Shown: in pieces, positions 63,701-64,000 of the stretch
Numbering within the stretch: position 1 is the first letter of the stretch
Layout of the letters: each line of letters begins with the position of its first letter
DNA from: Bacteroidales bacterium
GTDB taxonomy: Bacteria; Bacteroidota; Bacteroidia; Bacteroidales; P3
Direction: 5' to 3'
Assembly: GCA_016283745.1 (NCBI GenBank)
Contig: JAEENM010000162.1
Span: forward strand, 1 to 64,000
DNA length: 64,000 nt
Program-made: the position numbers and the translations under genes
Notes under the pieces: model-generated
Databases searched by the model: none
Told to the model about the DNA's origin: nothing
The model's input: the letters and a program-made list of their open reading frames with translations, nothing else

Positions 63701-64000
63701 AAAGGCGACACGGTGATACGCATCAGCCGGAGTCCGCGCATGGTGCCGAGTTCCGTGATGGAAACGGCGGGCAGCGTGAAAAAGGCGTCTTGTGTATAAA
63801 CTTCGTTGTCGATGACAAAATCCGTCTCGCGGTTTTTGAACTGGTGCGGCTGGGTTGGATGCAGCTGTCTCTGACCGAAACTGCGCGAAACGGTTTGTCC
63901 TACGGTGAAGGTAAGTCGTGGCGTCGCGCCCTGAGGCACAGCAATAATCTGGTGGAACACAGGCAGTTCGGGCTTACCCACCTGCTGCGAGGAGGAAGAA
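60766..64000 (-). CDS. Gingipain-like C25 cysteine peptidase with T9SS type A sorting domain; N-terminus beyond window
   Basis: GKPELPVFHQIIAVPQGATPR propeptide-like; KYVVVAQDTFQKALQPFLQWKRQKGFNVVELYT; VNYTSHCLSTGW and FFAVNNCCLASRF; C-term CRVYPNPANEFFVV...LRCGVYILIF. Confidence 0.88.
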   Translation of the reverse strand, partial: SSSSQQVGKPELPVFHQIIAVPQGATPRLTFTVGQTVSRSFGQRQLHPTQPHQFKNRETDFVIDNEVYTQDAFFTLPAVSITELGTMRGLRLMRITVSPFEYNPQHNILLLHSNISAEIYFDGADEQATLRELERHNGISPVAAVANRAAFHRLLSPQRQIPPKYVVVAQDTFQKALQPFLQWKRQKGFNVVELYTRGGDTCTLIRARLDSLYRTATPLDPAPSFVVIVGDVKHVPAFGGKIRISGLAAHSTDLYYAEYTGDFYPEAAYGRISVADTAELTAVLNKMLAYERYTFADTAFLNRITLVAGRESRAPAPTVTNGQINYLNSTYLSRNPDFDTHYYYNPASETQLPQIIRDLNRGASLVNYTSHCLSTGWYRPTFTSEGVDTLTNVGKYFFAVNNCCLASRFAESRCFGEALLRKSDAGAVGVIGAANETLWEEDYYWALGAKGAVSLHAQYSPDRLGAFDRLFHTHGEAYAETAPTAGEMLMAGTFGLAQMGMAYENYYWEIYNLLGDPSMMPYWGIPQNITIVYPDSVLAGTTQIALQGTPYARVALMQDTLLLASVQLDSAGVATAELSQPVDTGALLLTATAQFHKPLTDTIAVFSPSASKLVIASAAVKDSFGVGIANQTVMAGHSYSFDFVLKNFGGDTAQDVFITLQSLDGKCNLPVVMCRRTFVLAHDTACVNGIFTFVPNADLPDNDTVSIAAMVISNQAYTCVRTYTFLVSSALVETGAVSVVQNGMPATQLLQGETYTLKVPVNNNGSGISDAVSVSARIENNGGTVSLPDTVAINALQPQSSDTAEFVFSVAANAASYIDITVSTTHRGIVAERLVRLPLGKAMETFESGDFTRFSWDTTHPFAWVIDTVASRAHAGRFCARTAPITHKQQSVLSIAMTTLVDDTLSFWRRTSTEANSDYMSFLIDGVVQGKSSGSGHYERMAYFVPKGEHIFSWVYEKDGSINGDSDCAWIDDITFPLSQMDTAYHPHTGLGITVVDGEKYCRVYPNPANEFFVVENVGNDHFEMTLTDAFGKVVDKKMITRGEKTYYSTANLRCGVYILIFNGKNDVFAKKIIITK

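Noticed and set aside
60766-64000. Assignment as the T9SS sortase PorU
   Set aside because: The propeptide-like N-terminus, adhesin-like region and type A sorting tail fit gingipain-like cargo better; an alignment would be needed to exclude PorU.

Overview
64-kb chromosomal window from a Bacteroidetes/Bacteroidales-type bacterium. Support for this: type IX secretion cargo domains, DUF4290-murA, DUF4271, -33 TTTG / -7 TAnnTTTG promoter architecture, and the ribosomal protein order rpsL-rpsG-fusA-rpsJ. The right half is one long minus-strand ribosomal protein/translation cluster (rpsL to rplQ, about 57.4 to 39.2 kb), including secY, map, infA and rpoA, plus rpmJ and rpmD, which are missing from the supplied ORF track. 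The left half holds housekeeping genes (proS, RluA-type pseudouridine synthase, psd, cdsA, ftsH, rsfS, rpsA, apbE, yicC, murA, purB, MsbA-like ABC transporter, eno), surface or secreted proteins (two T9SS cargo proteins, one gingipain-like; a FISUMP-like lipoprotein; a 1508-aa exported protein of unknown function) and a tRNA-Glu. The most unusual material is intergenic. (i) A 96-bp element occurs twice, about 11.5 kb apart in opposite orientation (3 mismatches), and both copies are embedded in degenerate 7-bp-period tracts. (ii) A hairpin family occurs three times with conserved flanks and an ACT loop, but a six-base stem segment that changes with full compensation. (iii) A GTAGAGACG...CGTCTCTAC palindrome family is present. 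(iv) A truncated RHS polymorphic-toxin-like island (toxin tip with HESVH) lies between rplQ and eno, bounded by 52-bp direct repeats that look like promoters. All calls come from reading the sequence; no database search or folding was run.
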